This document shows, piece after piece, positions 1 through 8,738 of a DNA stretch of 52,565 bases. How positions within the stretch are numbered: the first letter of the stretch is position 1; each line of letters starts with the position of its first letter. The notes under the pieces were generated by a model. That model did not search any database and was not told where the DNA came from. It saw only the letters and a program-made list of their open reading frames with translations. This DNA is from Desertimonas flava (GTDB lineage Bacteria; Actinomycetota; Acidimicrobiia; Acidimicrobiales; Ilumatobacteraceae). The position numbers were made by a program, and so were the translations under genes. The DNA lies in the NCBI RefSeq assembly GCF_003426815.1, contig NZ_QKYK01000038.1, forward strand, positions 1-52,565, written 5' to 3'.

Positions 1-341
1 GGCACGTGCGCCGCGTCGTCGTCGACGCCGCCGGGGTCGTCATCGACTTGGGCCGGCGCAGCCGGCTGTTCACCGGCACCGCCCGAGACGCCGCCATCCT
101 CCAAGGTGTGTTGGATCGCAACGGACGATGTACCCATCCCGGTTGTGGCCGGGACTCGCACTGCCAGATCGACCACCTCACCGAATGGCAACACGGAGGC
201 AGCACCGATCTCGTCAACGCCGGGATCGGATGCGGCCACCACAACCGCGTCAAATCCACCTCCGGCTTCTCGACGCGGCGCGACCCCCACGGCCACTGGC
301 ACACCTACCGCCCCGACCACACCGAAATCCGCGCCGCCTGA
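1..341 (+). CDS. HNH endonuclease domain protein (13E12/DUF222 type), 3' part only
   Basis: The open frame enters from the left edge, so only the C-terminal 110 or so residues are present. They carry a complete HNH core: the motif CTHPGC, then IDHLTEW, a GGSTDLVN stretch, and CGHHNRVK. That gives the paired cysteines, the DH pair and the HH-N-K end expected of the metal and DNA-cleavage site. Proteins of this actinobacterial 13E12 repeat family have an N-terminal DUF222 region followed by this domain. The DUF222 half lies outside the window. A second member, showing only its DUF222 half, begins at the right edge, so the family is multicopy here. Its cellular role is not established. Confidence 0.85.
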   Translation, partial: HVRRVVVDAAGVVIDLGRRSRLFTGTARDAAILQGVLDRNGRCTHPGCGRDSHCQIDHLTEWQHGGSTDLVNAGIGCGHHNRVKSTSGFSTRRDPHGHWHTYRPDHTEIRAA

Positions 342-351
342 CGGCGCCCAC

Positions 352-633
352 GCGGAGCCGGCCGGCGCGCCGGCCTGCGTGGCCGGGGAACGCAACCGCG
401 AACAACGCGATCGGGTTCAGCGAGCGCAGCGAGCGTCCCGAGGTGCTCCGGGGTAGGCCGGCGGAGCGCTAGCGGAGCCGGCCGGCGCGCCGGCCTGCGT
501 GGCCGGGGAACGCAGCCGCCAACAACGCGATCGGGTTCAGCGAGCGCAGCGAGCGTCCCGAGGTGCTCCGGGGTAGGCCGGCGGAGCGCTAGCGGAGCCG
601 GCCGGCGCGCCGGCCTGCGTGGCCGGGGAACGC
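352..633 (+). repeat. 120-bp tandem repeat, 2.35 copies, family A
   Basis: Unit 1 is 352-471, unit 2 is 472-591 and a partial third copy is 592-633. Units 1 and 2 differ at only two positions that I can see (395 and 400). Each unit holds the 14-bp perfect palindrome GCCGGCGCGCCGGC, the block TGCGTGGCCGGGGAACGCA, and a GAGCG-rich duplication AGCGAGCGCAGCGAGCG. It begins 10 bp after the HNH stop codon and fills the whole 342-644 gap, where I see no gene. Diverged single copies lie at 33531-33600 and 42395-42500. Confidence 0.93.
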
Positions 634-644
634 AACAGAAATGA

Positions 645-944
645 TTGACTGGAGGGGTGCCTGAGTTGGTGACCTCCCCCGTCGAGACCCGTCCCGATGT
701 CGACGTCACACCCGACACCGATCAGCCCCATCACGCGCACATCGTGAAGGTGAAACCGGGCGAGTCGGCGACCGCCAAGGTGATGGAGGCGCGCATCTAC
801 GGCACGCCGGTCGAGGCGCTGTGCGGTTACGTGTGGATCCCGTCGCGCGACCCCAAGCAGCTGCCGATGTGCCAGGAGTGCAAGTCGGTGTACGACCTCT
901 ACAAGTCGTTCAACGACGGCTTGCGCGACACGCCCGGTGACTGA
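645..944 (+). CDS. DUF3039 family protein
   Basis: A short acidic-start protein with the conserved block HIVKVKPGESATAKVMEARI, then GTPVEALCGYVWIPSRDP and MCQECKSVYD. This pattern matches the actinobacterial DUF3039 family. The cysteine of ALCG plus the CxxC of MCQEC could bind a metal, but that is inference. Length (up to 99 residues) suits the family. The start is uncertain: TTG at 645, GTG at 657, TTG at 666 and GTG at 669 are all in frame, and the purine-rich GGAGG at 651-655 best serves the last two. The gene overlaps the following Nudix gene by 8 nt, so the two are probably cotranscribed. No function is known to me. Confidence 0.85.
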   Translation: MTGGVPELVTSPVETRPDVDVTPDTDQPHHAHIVKVKPGESATAKVMEARIYGTPVEALCGYVWIPSRDPKQLPMCQECKSVYDLYKSFNDGLRDTPGD

Positions 945-1449
945 GCCGGTGCAGGTCGAGGGCCTGCGAATCCGTGAGGCCGTCCGGGCCGTGGTGATCG
1001 ACACCGACGACAACGTGCTGCTCGTTCGGTGGCTGCTGCGGGAGATCAACCTCTGGGGCACGCCCGGCGGCGGGATGGAACCTGGTGAGCCGACCGAGGT
1101 CGCGCTACGCCGCGAGCTCGACGAGGAGCTCGGGATCGGCGCGACGGCGACGATCGGTCCGCAGATCTGGGAGCGCACGCACATCGTCCCGTTCATCGAC
1201 GGGCAGTGGGACGGGCAGCACGATCGATTCTTCCTCGTCCGCACGCCACCGTTCGATCCGGCACCACAGCTCACCCGCGAACAGCTGGAGGCCGAGAACC
1301 TGATGCACATGCAGTGGTGGACGCCCGACGAGCTGGCCGCCTACCCCACGTCCGACACGGAGTTCTTCGCGCCCCGCCGCCTGCCGGAGCTCGTCGCCGA
1401 CCTCGTCACGAACGGCCCGCCGCCGACGGTCATCGACACCGGCACCTGA
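937..1449 (+). CDS. Nudix hydrolase
   Basis: A 170-residue protein with a textbook Nudix box, Gx5Ex7REUxEExGU, at residues 45-67 (G45, E51, R59-E60, E63-E64, G66). The box holds the magnesium-binding glutamates that hydrolyse a nucleoside diphosphate linked to another group. The substrate cannot be read from sequence. The GTG start overlaps the end of the DUF3039 gene, which implies translational coupling. The stretch after the box (residues 80-125) has the W and F positions common in general NTP/sugar-nucleotide Nudix proteins. Confidence 0.92.
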   Translation: MTEPVQVEGLRIREAVRAVVIDTDDNVLLVRWLLREINLWGTPGGGMEPGEPTEVALRRELDEELGIGATATIGPQIWERTHIVPFIDGQWDGQHDRFFLVRTPPFDPAPQLTREQLEAENLMHMQWWTPDELAAYPTSDTEFFAPRRLPELVADLVTNGPPPTVIDTGT

Positions 1450-1450
1450 A

Positions 1451-2809
1451 TCACGCGCCGAAGTCGTCGATGACCCGGCGCCAGAACTGGGTGGTGAGGG
1501 CGAGCGATTCGACGTCGACGCGCTCGTTGTGGCCGTGGAAGCGGCGCCCGTACTCGGCGGCGTCGAGCGTGCGGCTGAAGAGGCCGGCGCCGTAGGCGAT
1601 GGAGCCGAGGTCGCGGAACACGCGGGCGTCGGTGAAGCCGACGGCGAAGGACGGATGGAGCTGGGCGCCGGGGAACGGCACGGAGACGGCCCGCTGCATC
1701 GAGTCCCACAGCGGCGTGTCGGTGCGGCTCGCCGACGCCGGGTCGTTCATCAGCACGGTCACCTCGACGTCGTCGTAGAGATCGCCGAGCGCGGCACGGA
1801 GGTGGGCGTCCACCTCGTCGGCCGACTCGCCGGGCATCGTGCGCACGTCGACGTCGAGGTCGACCCGACCGGGGATGACGTTGGTCTTCATCACACTGCC
1901 CCCGACCATGTTGGGCGAGAACGTCGTGTGGGTGCAGGCGTGGAGATGGGCGGCCGCGGCACGGTTGGGGACGATGTCGAGCAGGTCGTCGATGGCGTGC
2001 TCGTCGAGCAGCGCCGTCCGGATGTCGTCGGGCACGTCCATGTGGCGAACCCGGTCGCGCCACAGTTCGTGGAACCGCGGCGCCGGGCGATAGTCGGCGA
2101 GACGCTGCACGATGGCCGCCGTCTTGACGAGAGCGTTGTCCGAGCGGAACGGCATCGAGCCGTGGCCCGGCGTCCCGGTGATCCGCAGCCGTCTCCAGGC
2201 GACGCCCTTCTCGGCAACGGTGACGCTGACGACGGGCGCATCGTCGCCGCCATCGTGGATGCCACCGTTCTCGGTGAGCACGTTGTCGACGGCGATGGCG
2301 TCACGATGGTGCTCGGCCACCCAGCGGGCGCCGTACGTGCTGCCGGCCTCCTCGTCGGCGACGGCGAAGTAGACGAGATCGCCGCGAGGACGCATACCAC
2401 GGCGGACCGTGTCGCGGAAGGCGACGGCCATCGATGCGGTCAGGTTGAGCATGTCGACGGCGCCGCGCCCCCACACCTCGTCGACGCCGTCCGCGTTGGT
2501 GACCAGTTCGCCACCGAACGGATCGCGATCCCAACCGTCGGGGTCGACGGGGACGACGTCCGTGTGGCCCATCAGGCACAGGCTCGGCGCGTCCGGATCA
2601 CGGCCTGCCAGCCGAGCGACGAACGAGGCCCGGCCGGGGACCGGTTCCCATCGCTCGATGTCCACGCCGGGAAGCTCGACGATGCTGAGCAGCGCGTCGG
2701 CGTTGCGCGACTCGCCCCCCGAATCCGGGGCACCGTCGTTGACGCATCGATTGCGGATCAACGCCTGGAGCAGTTCGACGGTCTCGGCGGTGAGGGCATC
2801 GTCCGGCAC
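1451..2809 (-). CDS. M20 family metallopeptidase (dipeptidase / ArgE-DapE type)
   Basis: Cytosolic zinc amidohydrolase-peptidase of the ArgE/DapE/CPG2 family. Visible motifs are LCLMGHTDVVPVD (first metal histidine and the downstream aspartate), WGRGAVDML, and ADEEAGSTYGARW, which supplies the general-base glutamate and a metal ligand. A FSPNMVGGSVMKTNVIPGRV dimerisation-domain block follows, so the protein is complete, about 450 residues. I chose the GTG at 2809 because TACCCT (2821-2816) lies 6 nt upstream, like other leaderless starts here. GTG at 2830 is an alternative and the open frame continues further upstream without support. It diverges from the YbaK-like gene. Substrate unknown. 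Confidence 0.9.
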   Translation of the reverse strand: MPDDALTAETVELLQALIRNRCVNDGAPDSGGESRNADALLSIVELPGVDIERWEPVPGRASFVARLAGRDPDAPSLCLMGHTDVVPVDPDGWDRDPFGGELVTNADGVDEVWGRGAVDMLNLTASMAVAFRDTVRRGMRPRGDLVYFAVADEEAGSTYGARWVAEHHRDAIAVDNVLTENGGIHDGGDDAPVVSVTVAEKGVAWRRLRITGTPGHGSMPFRSDNALVKTAAIVQRLADYRPAPRFHELWRDRVRHMDVPDDIRTALLDEHAIDDLLDIVPNRAAAAHLHACTHTTFSPNMVGGSVMKTNVIPGRVDLDVDVRTMPGESADEVDAHLRAALGDLYDDVEVTVLMNDPASASRTDTPLWDSMQRAVSVPFPGAQLHPSFAVGFTDARVFRDLGSIAYGAGLFSRTLDAAEYGRRFHGHNERVDVESLALTTQFWRRVIDDFGA

Positions 2810-2861
2810 GTCGCCAGGGTAGATGCCCACGTGACGACCGGATGGAGGGCAGGATGGGCCG

Positions 2862-3404
2862 GTGAGCCACGACGACACGACCGATACGACCGACATGACG
2901 GACACGGCCGACATCGAGCAGCGGGTCCGTTCGGCAGCAGCCGCGTCTCGGACCGCGGGCGTCGAGGTCATCGAGTGCGACCCCGACCTCGCCGACACGG
3001 CCGCCTTCTGTGAGGCCTACGGCTACTCGCCGGAGGACTCGGCCAATGCCATCGTCGTGATCGGCAAGTCGGACCCGCCGACGTACGCGGTGTGCGTCGT
3101 GCTCGCCACGACGCGGCTCGACGTGAACCGCGTGGTGCGCAAGCGCCTCGGTACGAAGAAGGCGTCGTTCGCCGGGGCCGGCGACACCGAAGCCCTCACC
3201 GGGATGACGGTCGGGGGCGTCACACCGTTCGGCCTGCCGCCCGGGCTACCGCTGTGGATCGACGCCGCCGTCATGCACCGTGAGCGCATCGTCGTCGGCG
3301 GCGGCAGCCGCTCGTGCAAGGTGGTCGGCCCTCCCCAGATGCTGCTCGAGCTACCCGATGTCGAGGTGGTCGACAGCCTGGCCACCCCCGCCGGCGTGCA
3401 GTAA
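2862..3404 (+). CDS. YbaK/EbsC-type aminoacyl-tRNA deacylase-like protein
   Basis: Resembles the YbaK/ProX editing domain family, which removes wrongly attached amino acids from tRNA in trans. Supporting features are VIGKSDPPTYAVCVVLATTR, the RKRLGTKKASFA segment that contains the usual lysine, TGMTVGGVTPFGLP (the conserved G-G-V-P-F-G loop), and a VGGGSRSCKVV strand near the C-terminus. About 180 residues, normal for a stand-alone editing domain with a short extra N-terminus. GTG at 2862 is the upstream start; ATG at 2895 would remove an Asp/Thr-rich tail. The tRNA specificity cannot be deduced. It diverges from the M20 gene. Confidence 0.85.
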   Translation: MSHDDTTDTTDMTDTADIEQRVRSAAAASRTAGVEVIECDPDLADTAAFCEAYGYSPEDSANAIVVIGKSDPPTYAVCVVLATTRLDVNRVVRKRLGTKKASFAGAGDTEALTGMTVGGVTPFGLPPGLPLWIDAAVMHRERIVVGGGSRSCKVVGPPQMLLELPDVEVVDSLATPAGVQ

Positions 3405-3418
3405 GCTCCCCGAACATT

Positions 3419-4390
3419 GTGCTGAAGGCAGCCATTACCTCCTCCGCCGGCCGCCGGCTCGCCACGATCGCAGCGGTCGCCGGGCTCGTCCTCGTCCAGG
3501 GCGCAGCGGCCGCCTCCAGCCCACCGACCGACGTGCCGGGGATCTCACCCGACGACATCGCCGAGTCCTTTCCTCCCGTCGACGACCCCAGCCGCATCGT
3601 GTCGGTCACCGGCGACCTCACCGAGGTCGTGTACGCGCTCGGGTTCGGGGAGCACGTGGTCGCCACCGATCTCTCGGCCACCTATCCGGACGAGGCTCAG
3701 GACACGCCGAAGATCGGCTACCAGCGTGCGCTCGACGCCGAGACGATCCTCGCCTACGAGCCGACCCTGGTGCTCACCGACGATCGGGCCGGACCGCTCG
3801 AGGTGTTCACGGCACTCGAGGCGGCCGGCGTCGACGTCGTGACCATCGAGCACCACGCCGACCTGCAGGCGCCGGCGTACAAGGTGCGGGCGGTCGCCTC
3901 AACGCTCGGCGTTCCCGACGACGGGGAACGACTCGTCGCCGACTTCGAGCGCGAGCTCGAGGCCGGCGTCGCCACCGCGACCGAGGGCGTGGCCGAGAAC
4001 GGTCGACCGCTCGTCCTCGCCCTCTACCTGCGCGGCGAACGCGTGCAGTACGTGTTCGGGCGGGGCAGCGGGATCGACGCCGTGATCGAGGCGGCCGGCG
4101 GCCTCGACGTCGGCACCGAGCTCGGCGTCGACGACTTCGGCGAGCTCTCGACCGAGGCGATCATCGAGATCGCCCCCGACTTCATCATCGTCCCGTCGAA
4201 CGGGCTCGAGTCCGTCGGCGGACTCGAGGGACTACTCGCCGTCCCCGGAATCGCCGAGACCCCTGCCGGCGCCGATCCCGATCACCGGATCCTGCAGTTC
4301 GAGACCCAGTACCTCTACGGCCTCGGACCCCGCACCGGACAGCTCGTCGCCGAGCTGGCCACGGCCATCCACCGTCCCACCGAATCCTGA
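3419..4390 (+). CDS. Heme/iron-type ABC transporter substrate-binding protein (HmuT-like)
   Basis: A 323-residue exported binding protein. An N-terminal signal peptide (residues 1-28) ends around QGAAAASS. It is followed by PSRIVSVTGDLTEVVYALG and a DLSATYPDEAQDTPKIGYQ block, which is the class III metal/heme/cobalamin binding fold, with the usual long helix between two lobes. The C-terminal lobe holds GRGSGIDAVIEAAGGLDVG and IIIVPSNGLESVGG. There is no lipobox cysteine. The GTG start at 3419 follows TAAGCT at 3402-3407. No permease or ATPase is adjacent, so it is an orphan binding protein here and must share a transporter encoded elsewhere, if functional. Heme rather than siderophore is a family-level inference. 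Confidence 0.82.
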   Translation: MLKAAITSSAGRRLATIAAVAGLVLVQGAAAASSPPTDVPGISPDDIAESFPPVDDPSRIVSVTGDLTEVVYALGFGEHVVATDLSATYPDEAQDTPKIGYQRALDAETILAYEPTLVLTDDRAGPLEVFTALEAAGVDVVTIEHHADLQAPAYKVRAVASTLGVPDDGERLVADFERELEAGVATATEGVAENGRPLVLALYLRGERVQYVFGRGSGIDAVIEAAGGLDVGTELGVDDFGELSTEAIIEIAPDFIIVPSNGLESVGGLEGLLAVPGIAETPAGADPDHRILQFETQYLYGLGPRTGQLVAELATAIHRPTES

Positions 4391-4415
4391 CCGTCAACCC
4401 CCACAGGAGCTCACC

Positions 4416-5366
4416 ATGCGCACCCGCCTCACCTACGCCATCGCCGGTATCGCCGGCATCGTCGGCGTCGCCGCCTCCGCCGCACCGGCGTCGGCCGGCA
4501 CCGCGCCCGACGAGGCGGCAGCCGTCGACTGCGCGGCGATCGCCGCCGGCCTCGAAGCGCCCGACATCACCACCTTCGTCGAGGCCGTCGACTCCTCGTC
4601 GGCGCAGCTGCTCGAGGCCGAGCCGCCGCTCACGCTCTTCATCCCGGTGAACACGGCGTTCGACGTCCTTCCCGACGGTGTGCTCGACGCGATCCTCGCC
4701 GACGAAGCGATGCTCACCACCCTGCTCGACTATCACCTGGTGCCGGGCCAGTCGCTGACCACCGCCGACCTCGCCGAGGCGGGATCGGTGGCGACGATCG
4801 GCGGGGACGCCATCGAATTCGCCCTCGACGGTGAGACCCTCGTGCTCAACGGGGGGCAGGCCAGCGTCATCTGTCCCGACATCGTCCTCGACGACGCCTC
4901 CGTGCAGGTGATCGACAGCATCCTGCAACCTCCGTCGTTGGCCGGCGGCGGTGGCGGGAGCAGCAGCAGCGTGCCCGGCAGCTCCACGCCGGGCAGCAGC
5001 GTGCCGGCCGGCGCCGCCTTCGATGCCGACCAACAGGCGGTCGCGACGGCGTGGGAGACCGTGACCGACTCGTCGCGGACGTTCGACGAGCAGGCCCCGT
5101 TCATCGAGAACGCCGAGGCGCTGCGGGCCACCATCGAGGGCTATCCGGCCGCCGCCGAGGTGGTCGGCGGGATCGCGTCCTCGGTCAAGAGCGTGACGAT
5201 CGACGGCGACACCGCGTCGATCACGTACACGCTCGCGTTCAACGGCACCGAGCAGCCCTATGGCGAGCTTCCGGCCACGCTGATCAACGTCGACGGCAGC
5301 TGGATCGTGCCCCAGGACGAGTACTGCGGGTTCCAGAGCCAGGCACGCAACGACTGCCCGGCCTGA
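4416..5366 (+). CDS. Secreted fasciclin (FAS1) protein with C-terminal NTF2/MTB12-like domain
   Basis: The start ATG has a clear ribosome site (AGGAG, 7 nt upstream). Residues 1-28 form a Sec signal peptide ending in ASA-type sites. Residues 38-160 are one FAS1 domain: LTLFIPVNTAFDVLPDGVLD is the H1 motif, then LLDYHLVPGQSLTTADL, and VQVIDSILQPP is the H2-type end. A Gly/Ser/Pro linker follows. The last 120 residues resemble the NTF2-like fold of secreted mycobacterial MTB12-type antigens, with two cysteines near the C-terminus that could form a disulfide. FAS1 domains mediate adhesion. It sits 25 nt after the heme-type binding protein and may be cotranscribed, but a shared role is unproven. 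Confidence 0.88.
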   Translation: MRTRLTYAIAGIAGIVGVAASAAPASAGTAPDEAAAVDCAAIAAGLEAPDITTFVEAVDSSSAQLLEAEPPLTLFIPVNTAFDVLPDGVLDAILADEAMLTTLLDYHLVPGQSLTTADLAEAGSVATIGGDAIEFALDGETLVLNGGQASVICPDIVLDDASVQVIDSILQPPSLAGGGGGSSSSVPGSSTPGSSVPAGAAFDADQQAVATAWETVTDSSRTFDEQAPFIENAEALRATIEGYPAAAEVVGGIASSVKSVTIDGDTASITYTLAFNGTEQPYGELPATLINVDGSWIVPQDEYCGFQSQARNDCPA

Positions 5367-5396
5367 CCCCCTGGGGCGCCGCTTGGGAGTCGGGCG

Positions 5397-6353
5397 CTAC
5401 TCGAGCCAGGCGATGTCGTAGCTGGCCGACCACTGGTCCGGGTACTCCCGGACCAGTGCGGTCCAGCGATGGGCGAGGACCTGCAGGGTCTCGAGGTCAC
5501 CGGCGGCACCGGAGCGTCGCGCCGGCGGCTCGAGGGGAGGGTCGACGATCGCCCGCCACTTGCGGGGGCCGAGGCGGACGATGGCGAATCCGACGATCGG
5601 CGACTGGTAGAGCCGGGCGAGCGTCACCGCCCCAGCCGGCAGTTCGGCCACGGTGTCGCAGAACTCCACCTTGTGGAGTCGCGGCTGGTCGCCGTTGGCG
5701 TCGTCGCTGAGCACGACGAGGGCCTCCCCCGCCTTGAGCAGGGCGCCGAGGCGGCTCACGGGCGCCGACCGGTAGACGATGTGCAGGCCGACCCCGTTGC
5801 GCATGTGCTGGATCGCCCACGCCAGCCAGTCGTCGGCGACGATGGCGGTGGCCGGCACCGGCAGCACCGCCTTGGGGATCACCGTCGCCAGCTCCCAGCC
5901 GCCGACGTGGAGGCCGGCGAGCACGACACCACGCCCCGTGGCCGCGGCGGCCTGGGCGTGTTCGATCCCGTCCAACTCGACCGCGGCGAGAAACTCGTCC
6001 GGCCGTCCGAGCGCCCACAGCAGGTCGGCCGACCGATGGGCCTCGTTGACCAGCTCACGCCGCACGGCCCGGCGGACCCGGCGATCACCGGCCGGCAGCC
6101 CGATGGCGTGGGAGAGGTTGGCCGCGAGGCGGCGGCGCTTGGCCGGACGCGCCGCCCATTCCAGATGACCGCCGACCGTCGCCAGACCGTGGGCCACCGG
6201 CGAGGGCGTTCGGGACCCGGCCCAGACGGCCCCGCTGATCACCTTGGCCAGCACCCGGGCGGCGACCGGACCTCGGCCGAATGGTGCGTCGGGTCGGGGC
6301 CGGCCGTCCGGCGCGAGCCGGAGACGGGCCAAGCGGCCGGACGCGCCGAGCAT
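5397..6353 (-). CDS. Lipid acyltransferase of the LpxL/HtrB/PatA family
   Basis: A 318-residue member of the bacterial lipid A / phosphatidylinositol mannoside acyltransferase family. The block GRGVVLAGLHVGGWELATV (around residues 142-160) contains the HxxxxxE-like acyl-transfer motif as H148 and E154. Further conserved segments are VVLSDDANGDQPRL and LPAGAVTLARLYQSPIVGFAI. In actinobacteria lacking LPS, the likely substrate is a phospholipid or PIM-like glycolipid. That is family inference. The gene starts 7 bp after the SGNH hydrolase stop on the same strand, so the two look like one operon. Confidence 0.85.
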   Translation of the reverse strand: MLGASGRLARLRLAPDGRPRPDAPFGRGPVAARVLAKVISGAVWAGSRTPSPVAHGLATVGGHLEWAARPAKRRRLAANLSHAIGLPAGDRRVRRAVRRELVNEAHRSADLLWALGRPDEFLAAVELDGIEHAQAAAATGRGVVLAGLHVGGWELATVIPKAVLPVPATAIVADDWLAWAIQHMRNGVGLHIVYRSAPVSRLGALLKAGEALVVLSDDANGDQPRLHKVEFCDTVAELPAGAVTLARLYQSPIVGFAIVRLGPRKWRAIVDPPLEPPARRSGAAGDLETLQVLAHRWTALVREYPDQWSASYDIAWLE

Positions 6354-6359
6354 CCCCGC

Positions 6360-7367
6360 CTAGACCTCGGCCCCGAGGTCGCGTAGGGCGACCTCGACCT
6401 CGTCGAAGATCGCCAGGGCGAGGATCTCGGCACCGACCTCGTTGAGGTGGAACCCGTCGGCGGCGCGGATGTCCTTGGCCTTGCCGTCGCGCGGGTCGGG
6501 CACGTACTCGGCCCAGTTGCCGTTGGCTCCCGCGAACATGTCCCACGTGTCGACGAACACGACCCCGTCGCGCTCGGCCACGACGGCGCGGACCGCCTGG
6601 TCCTGCACCTTCATCGCCGCCGTCTGGTCGGGGTTCGACGAGTTCGGGATGCCGACCCAGATCACGCGGCGCCCACCCTCGAGCATCATGTCGAGCACCT
6701 CGTTCACGCGCCGCGAGTACTCCTCGGTCCACTCCTCCGTGTTGTTCACCGGGTCGCCGACGACCCAGTCGATCGAGCAGCCCTCGCGGCCGCTCTCGCA
6801 GCGCTCCGACAGTCCCTGACCGTCGTTGCCGCCCCAGCTGGCGATCACGATGTCGGGATCGTGGGCGGCGAGGGCGTCGCCGAGGTGGGCCACCCAGTCG
6901 TAGTGGTCGGGACGGGCGAGACCGGTGGCGGCCTTGAACTCGAGCGTGACCTCGGTCAGGTCGCCGAGCGTGTCGTCGGCGTCGAGGATGTTCCGCAGGT
7001 ACGGACCGAACGTGCCGGCATCCGAGTCGCCGACCACGAGGATCCGCGCCGGGTCCTCGTCGGTCGGGGTGCCGACCGGCTCGTCGGCCACGGTCACTGG
7101 CAACGTGGTCGGCGCCACGGTCGGCGCCAAGGCCACCGCCACGCTGGTGGACGACGCCGGGGCCGTCGACAGCTCGGGCTCACCGCCCGAGGCCTCACCA
7201 TCGGTCAGCGTGCCCACCACGCGGATGCCGCCGTAGATCAGCAGGCCGAACGCCGCGAGCACGGCGAAGCGGCGAACGAGATACCGCCGCTCGCTCACCG
7301 GGCGGCGGACCGGTCCGGACCGCCTGCCCCGCTCATCATCCTCCCACCCCGCAGCAGACGTGCCCAT
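6360..7367 (-). CDS. Membrane-anchored SGNH-family hydrolase
   Basis: A 335-residue protein with a cytoplasmic basic N-terminus, one hydrophobic anchor (about residues 32-50), a Thr/Pro/Ala-rich linker, and then an extracytoplasmic SGNH esterase domain. The nucleophile motif is VVGDSDAGTFG, the oxyanion blocks are SWGGNDGQG and GIPNSSNPD, and the catalytic Asp/His pair is in DGFHLNEVGAE. Such proteins acetylate or deacetylate surface glycans or cleave lipid esters; the substrate is not readable. I chose ATG at 7367 because the frame upstream of it lacks typical content and TACCAT at about 7377-7382 precedes it. It heads the operon with the acyltransferase and diverges from the BMP gene. Confidence 0.87.
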   Translation of the reverse strand: MGTSAAGWEDDERGRRSGPVRRPVSERRYLVRRFAVLAAFGLLIYGGIRVVGTLTDGEASGGEPELSTAPASSTSVAVALAPTVAPTTLPVTVADEPVGTPTDEDPARILVVGDSDAGTFGPYLRNILDADDTLGDLTEVTLEFKAATGLARPDHYDWVAHLGDALAAHDPDIVIASWGGNDGQGLSERCESGREGCSIDWVVGDPVNNTEEWTEEYSRRVNEVLDMMLEGGRRVIWVGIPNSSNPDQTAAMKVQDQAVRAVVAERDGVVFVDTWDMFAGANGNWAEYVPDPRDGKAKDIRAADGFHLNEVGAEILALAIFDEVEVALRDLGAEV

Positions 7368-7488
7368 CGCCGCTGTATGGTACGCAGTGCTGTGCGCCGA
7401 GCGAATGCACCGCACGCGGGCACTGGCTGGAACGTCCGCTCCAATCCTGCCCTGACCGAACGACCACACGAACCCAAAAGGGGGACCC

Positions 7489-8715
7489 ATGAGGAGCAAG
7501 CCTGCGCTTGCCTTGGCCGCGACGGTTGTGACCGCCGGCCTCACCACCAGCGCTGCGGTGTCGGCGACGACCGCGCCCCCCGGCTCCGAGGCGGCCGAGG
7601 GCTCGGCTGCTGCCGAGGGCAGCAGCTCCTACATCACGCTCGAGGACGCCTGCGCCAGCTACGAGGGCCTCCAGGCCCCCGACGGCTTCCGCGTGAATCT
7701 CGTCACCGACATCGGCAAGGTCGACGACGGCACGTTCAACCAGTTCGCGTACGACGGCATGACCGCGGCCAACGAGTGCTTCGGTATCGAGGACACGAGC
7801 TTCATCGAGACCGTGGCCCAGTCCGACTACGCGTCGAACATCGCCACGTCGCTCGAGAGCAACCCGAACGTCGTCGTCACCGTCGGCTTCTTGCTCACCG
7901 ACGACACCAAGGCGGCCGCCGAGGCCAACCCCGACGTCAGCTTCATCGGCGTCGACCAATACCTCGACGAATACCCGGCGAACATGGCCGGCGAGCAGTT
8001 CGCCGAGGACCAGGCCGGCTACCTCGCCGGCGTCATCGCCGCCTCGCTGAGCCAGAGCGGCGTCATCGGCGTCGTCGGCGGTCTCGAGACCGTCCCGCCC
8101 GTCGTCAAGCTCGTCAACGGCTACACCGTCGGCGCGCAGTCGGTCAATCCCGACATCACCGTGCTGTCGGTGTACAGCGACAGCTTCACCGACCCGGCCT
8201 CGGGTGCGTCCACCGCCAACCAGTTCATCGGTGAGGGCGCCGACGTCATCTTCGGCGCCGGCGGCCAGACCGGCTCGGGTGGCGTCTCCGCGGCCGCTGA
8301 GCAGGGCGTCTGGGGCATCGGCGTCGACCAGGACGAGTACTTCACGACGTTCGCCGGCGGTACCGCGGCGGGCTCGGAGTACCTCGCCAGCTCGGCCGTC
8401 AAGCGCGTCGACCTGTCGACGTTCCAGCTGATCGCCGCCGCCGTCGCCGGCGAGTTCGAGGGCGGCCTGTACGTGGGCGACGCCTCCAACAACCAGATCG
8501 CCTTCGCCCCGGCCCATGACGCCGACGTCCCCGCCGAGGTCACGGCCGCGGCCGAGGCGGCGCTCGCCGGTCTCGCCGACGGCTCGATCACCACGGGCAT
8601 CTGCGCCATCGACGGCCTGTTCATCGGCGAGGGCTCGGCCTGCGACGGCGGCGCCGCTGAGGGGAGCGAGGCCCCGGCCGAGGGCAGCGAGGCCCCGGCC
8701 ACCACCGGAGCCTGA
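7489..8715 (+). CDS. BMP-family (PnrA-like) nucleoside ABC transporter substrate-binding protein
   Basis: A 408-residue exported protein of the basic membrane protein family, which binds purine nucleosides. The signal peptide (residues 1-26) is followed by an acidic Ala/Gly/Ser linker, then FRVNLVTDIGKVDDGTFNQF, VTVGFLLTDDTKAAAEANPD, FAEDQAGYLAGVIAA, and GADVIFGAGGQTGSGGV, which together define the family. It lacks a lipobox cysteine, so it is either released or held by the transporter. A GGGGG ribosome site sits at about 7480-7484. A strong hairpin separates it from the ATPase gene, which fits a need for excess binding protein. First gene of a complete importer followed by nucleoside salvage enzymes. 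Confidence 0.93.
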   Translation: MRSKPALALAATVVTAGLTTSAAVSATTAPPGSEAAEGSAAAEGSSSYITLEDACASYEGLQAPDGFRVNLVTDIGKVDDGTFNQFAYDGMTAANECFGIEDTSFIETVAQSDYASNIATSLESNPNVVVTVGFLLTDDTKAAAEANPDVSFIGVDQYLDEYPANMAGEQFAEDQAGYLAGVIAASLSQSGVIGVVGGLETVPPVVKLVNGYTVGAQSVNPDITVLSVYSDSFTDPASGASTANQFIGEGADVIFGAGGQTGSGGVSAAAEQGVWGIGVDQDEYFTTFAGGTAAGSEYLASSAVKRVDLSTFQLIAAAVAGEFEGGLYVGDASNNQIAFAPAHDADVPAEVTAAAEAALAGLADGSITTGICAIDGLFIGEGSACDGGAAEGSEAPAEGSEAPATTGA

Positions 8716-8738
8716 CCCCGGTCCTATCCCACTGATCC

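Noticed and set aside
352-633. CRISPR array
   Set aside because: The repeats are contiguous 120-bp units with no unique spacers and no cas genes nearby.
6447-8234. A 595-residue plus-strand frame over the SGNH hydrolase and BMP genes
   Set aside because: Shadow frame of two well-supported genes on both strands, with an Arg/His-rich composition and no motif.
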